From an uncultured Fidelibacterota bacterium (GTDB lineage Bacteria; Fidelibacterota; Marinisomatia; Marinisomatales; Marinisomataceae): 35,910 nt of DNA. A program made the position numbers and the translations under genes. Below are positions 32,846 through 35,910 of this stretch, piece by piece. The stretch lies in assembly GCA_902624575.1 (NCBI GenBank), contig CACNXV010000001.1:108553-144462 (forward strand), in the 5' to 3' direction. Numbering within the stretch: position 1 is the first letter of the stretch; each line of letters begins with the position of its first letter. The notes beneath the pieces are model-generated. The model searched no databases. It was given only the letters and a program-made list of their open reading frames with translations, and was not told where the DNA came from.

Positions 32846-32918
32846 AGCCGGCGAGAGGATTTGAACCCCCGACCCGCTGATTACAAATCAGCTGCTCTAC
32901 CAACTGAGCTACACCGGC
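32846..32918 (-). tRNA. tRNA-Thr (TGT)
   Basis: Complement GCCGGTGTAGCTCAGTTGGTAGAGCAGCTGATTTGTAATCAGCGGGTCGGGGGTTCAAATCCTCTCGCCGGCT. Confidence 0.96.
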
Positions 32919-32927
32919 AATGTACAG

Positions 32928-32952
32928 ATACACGTATATACACGCACGCGTA
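32928..32952. other. 25-nt perfectly alternating purine/pyrimidine tract (Z-DNA-type candidate) at the promoter position of the tRNA-tuf operon
   Basis: ATACACGTATATACACGCACGCGTA, 10 bp upstream of tRNA-Thr(TGT). Confidence 0.6.
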
Positions 32953-32995
32953 GGCAAAAGCGACGAAATATAATGAAATTTATCAGGAAAACAAA

Positions 32996-34366
32996 TTATT
33001 TCTTTTTGAGTAGTTTTTGTCCATCCAAGCTATCTTCGACAATCCAGCCTAAATTAAATAATTTATCTCTGATCTTATCAGACAATATCCAGTCTTTATT
33101 ATCTCTGGCTTGTTGACGAGAAAGTAACAATTCATTGATTTCTTGAGGAAAAACTTTATCATCAGAATTTTGTATATCAACTACTTGAAAAATTGAATTA
33201 AATAAATTCAAAAAAATTATCGATTCTTGATTTATTTTTTTTAGATCTTTTCTTTTTGTTAAAGCTTTATTCGTGTCACTAATAAATTCGAAGAAAATTC
33301 CAAGAGCTTTTGGAGTGTTTAAATCATCATTGATTGCATCAATAAAACTTTGATGTTTATCGCTTAAATCATTTTTTGTAAAATCAAATTCATTAGTACT
33401 AAATTTTTCAGCAAATCTACTTATTCTATTGATCATCTTTTTACTTTCTTCAAGCTTTGATTTAGATAAAGAAATTTTTGATCTATAATGAGAAGATAAT
33501 AGAAACATTCTTATTATATTTGAAGAATATTTCTTTAACATATCTTCGATGCTCAAGCTATTACCTAATGATTTACTCATTTTTTCATCTTCTATATTTA
33601 GATGTTCTGAATGCAACCAGTAATTTGCAAAATTTTTATTAGTTATTGATTCGATTTGTGCACATTCATTTTCATGATGAGGAAATTTCAAATCAATTCC
33701 ACCGCAATGTATATCAATTTTATTACCTAGTATTTTTTGAGAAATGACTGCGCATTCAGTATGCCAAGCAGGTCTACCCTTACCCCATGCACTTTCCCAG
33801 AAAATGTTACCATCTTCACTTTTCCAAGCTTTCCATAACACAAAATCATTTTTATTTTTTTTATCTAAATCATTTTCAATATCATCGTCCAATGTTTTTA
33901 AATTGACAAACTTTCCATAATTAGTATAATTTTTAATGTCGAAATACACATTACCATTAACTACATAAGCATAATTTTTGTCAACTAATTTTTGAATGAA
34001 AGCAATCATATCTTCAACGTGGTCTGTTGCTCTTGGATAAAATTCATTTTTTAAAATTTTTAACTTTCTTGACGCATCAATAAATGATTTTTCATATTTA
34101 AGAGTGATATCCTGCATATTTTTCTTCTCAGCAATAGATCTACTAATAATTTTATCATCAATATCAGTAATATTAATAGCTGATTGAGTGTCATAATTAT
34201 TTAAGTGTAAAGTCCTGATTAAAAGATCATAAAATATAAATGTTCTAAAATTTCCAATATGTGGGTGATCATAAACAGTAGGCCCGCAACCATAAATCTT
34301 GACAAGATTTGAGTCGGTCTTAAATACTTCTTTTTTATTTGATAACGTATTGAAAATTTTTAACAT
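32996..34366 (-). CDS. cysS: cysteinyl-tRNA synthetase
   Basis: 456 aa; YGCGPTVYDHPHIGNFRTF, DIHCGGIDLKFPHHENECAQ, KMSKSLGN. Confidence 0.97.
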   Translation of the reverse strand: MLKIFNTLSNKKEVFKTDSNLVKIYGCGPTVYDHPHIGNFRTFIFYDLLIRTLHLNNYDTQSAINITDIDDKIISRSIAEKKNMQDITLKYEKSFIDASRKLKILKNEFYPRATDHVEDMIAFIQKLVDKNYAYVVNGNVYFDIKNYTNYGKFVNLKTLDDDIENDLDKKNKNDFVLWKAWKSEDGNIFWESAWGKGRPAWHTECAVISQKILGNKIDIHCGGIDLKFPHHENECAQIESITNKNFANYWLHSEHLNIEDEKMSKSLGNSLSIEDMLKKYSSNIIRMFLLSSHYRSKISLSKSKLEESKKMINRISRFAEKFSTNEFDFTKNDLSDKHQSFIDAINDDLNTPKALGIFFEFISDTNKALTKRKDLKKINQESIIFLNLFNSIFQVVDIQNSDDKVFPQEINELLLSRQQARDNKDWILSDKIRDKLFNLGWIVEDSLDGQKLLKKK

Positions 34367-35262
34367 TTTTCTAATGATAATTTAATAATTTTACCGATTA
34401 CATCTTCAAAACTATAATTATTATTTTTTGCAGACATTGGAAACAAGCTTGTTTCAGTCATACCAGGAAGAGTATTAATTTCTAAAAAGTATATTTCATT
34501 ATTGAATAATTTAAAATCCACTCTGGAATAAACTTCACATCCGAGTAGTTGGTGAATTCTTAGCGCAGTGTCTTTTATTTCCGTTGTTAATTTTTCACCA
34601 ATTTCACTGGGACAAACATATTCGGACATACCTTTAACATATTTTGCTGAATAATCATAAAAACCTTCCTTTGGAATTATTTCAATAACTGGAAACGCTT
34701 GACCTCCCAAAATTGGAACTGTTAGCTCGTTTCCTCCAATATACTCTTCAATTAAGACTTTATTGTCAAAATCAAGAGCAACATCAATGGCGCTATTTAT
34801 GTCTTCAAAATTATCTACAACGCTGAATCCAACTGAACTTCCTTGAGAGTTTGGTTTTATCACATATTTTGATGAAGTAAAGCCAATATTATCATTGCAT
34901 ATATTTGATTCGACTGCATAAAAATTAGGTGTTAAAATTCCATCATTAATTGCTATTTTTTTACAGAAAGATTTATCAAAACACTTTTTTGATGCAAATT
35001 GATCAGCTCCGTTATATTTTATTTTATTATCTTCAAGTATTTTTTGAAGTGTTCCATCTTCACCAAAAGTACCATGCAAGGCAATAAATACAAAATCATG
35101 CTTCTTTAAATTATTAATTTCACTGTCAATTGAATTAATTTCTAAAAAATAATCAGTTGTGGTATACCCTAAATTCTTGCAGGCTTTACTAATAGCGATC
35201 CCAGAATTTTTTGAGACTTCACTTTCATGAGACTCTCCACCAAAAATTATTCCAATATTCAT
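34360..35262 (-). CDS. ddl: D-alanine--D-alanine ligase
   Basis: 300 aa; IIFGGESHESEVS, FIALHGTFGEDGTLQ, KPNSQGSSVG, FLEINTLPGMTETSL. Confidence 0.95.
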   Translation of the reverse strand: MNIGIIFGGESHESEVSKNSGIAISKACKNLGYTTTDYFLEINSIDSEINNLKKHDFVFIALHGTFGEDGTLQKILEDNKIKYNGADQFASKKCFDKSFCKKIAINDGILTPNFYAVESNICNDNIGFTSSKYVIKPNSQGSSVGFSVVDNFEDINSAIDVALDFDNKVLIEEYIGGNELTVPILGGQAFPVIEIIPKEGFYDYSAKYVKGMSEYVCPSEIGEKLTTEIKDTALRIHQLLGCEVYSRVDFKLFNNEIYFLEINTLPGMTETSLFPMSAKNNNYSFEDVIGKIIKLSLEKC

Positions 35263-35795
35263 AATAATTTCTCAGAAGCTTGCATAAGATTATCACATAT
35301 AAAAGAAGGTTTACACTTTTTATTAACTTCGTCAAGATAGTCATTTCCCATACCTGTCAGTAAGAAAATGGTTTTCATTTTACATCTTTCCCCTGCTTCA
35401 ATATCTACAATAGAGTCTCCAATCATTAATGAATTTTCTAGATTAATCCCAAACTCATCTTTTGCTTTTTCGAACATTCCTATTCCAGGCTTTCTTAATG
35501 AATGAAAACCTTCATCGTAATTATCTGCATAATATATTTTTTTAAGGGGTAATTTTCTTTTTGCAAACTCACTTATTATAAATGAGTGAATATTTTCAAG
35601 GTTTTCAATTTTTATCTTCCCTGTCGCAAGACCTGATTGATTAGTAACAATGAAAAACCTATTTGTTAAAGTGCTTAATTTTTCTAATGCATCAAACGTA
35701 AAATCAAAAAAATGGTAGTCTTTAACGTCATTTATATATCCATAGGGATCATGACTTATTGTTCCGTCTCTATCAAGAAAAATTGCGTCAAACAC
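35259..35795 (-). CDS. HAD-superfamily phosphatase, HisB-N/GmhB-like
   Basis: 178 aa from a GTG start; FLDRDGTIS, VTNQSGLATGK, RKPGIGMFEKA, MIGDSIVDIEAG. Confidence 0.85.
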   Translation of the reverse strand: MFDAIFLDRDGTISHDPYGYINDVKDYHFFDFTFDALEKLSTLTNRFFIVTNQSGLATGKIKIENLENIHSFIISEFAKRKLPLKKIYYADNYDEGFHSLRKPGIGMFEKAKDEFGINLENSLMIGDSIVDIEAGERCKMKTIFLLTGMGNDYLDEVNKKCKPSFICDNLMQASEKLL

Positions 35796-35910
35796 TACTC
35801 AACTCTCCAATCTATAGTTTTCCAATCATTTGTTAATATTAAATTTTTTATTGGATCATTAAATTCTAAAACATCAAGAATTTTTACATCAAAAAAAATA
35901 TTTTTATCTT
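35795..35910 (-). CDS. unidentified protein, C-terminal fragment (runs off right edge)
   Basis: Open frame on the complement: KIKIFFFDVKILDVLEFNDPIKNLILTNDWKTIDWRVE*, whose TAG overlaps the GTG start of the HAD gene (TAGTG). Confidence 0.5.
   Translation of the reverse strand, partial: DKNIFFDVKILDVLEFNDPIKNLILTNDWKTIDWRVE

Overview
The window is AT-rich and dominated by one tightly packed, collinear minus-strand translation/transcription supercluster (about 3241-32918). In transcription order it reads tRNA-Thr(TGT)-Tyr(GTA)-Gly(TCC)-Thr(GGT)-tuf-rpmG-tRNA-Trp-secE-nusG-rplK-rplA-rplJ-rplL-rpoB-rpoC-rpsL-rpsG-fusA-[S10 operon]-[spc operon with secY-map-infA-rpmJ]-[alpha operon rpsM-rpsK-rpsD-rpoA-rplQ]. 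Upstream of it (high coordinates) lie cysS, ddl, a HAD phosphatase of the HisB-N/GmhB type and an unidentified partial CDS. Downstream of it (low coordinates) lie a compact accessory segment (elongator-type tRNA-Met, a sulfotransferase-like gene, a GAF-type free methionine-(R)-sulfoxide reductase-like gene), then gdhA and the N-terminus of pgk. RpoA, RpoB and L36 look FCB-group-like (Bacteroidetes/Marinimicrobia-type), and Shine-Dalgarno motifs are present. I suspect a marine FCB lineage such as Marinimicrobia, but this is inference. Most of the window is conserved housekeeping. The least ordinary parts are the 1655-3255 segment (ORF ending inside a tRNA, divergent start codons sharing a CATG, convergent overlap with rplQ) and two intergenic promoter regions (a stringent-like rpsL promoter, and a 25-nt alternating purine/pyrimidine tract before the tRNA-tuf operon). 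I found no CRISPR array, transposase, phage module or clearly new multi-gene system.
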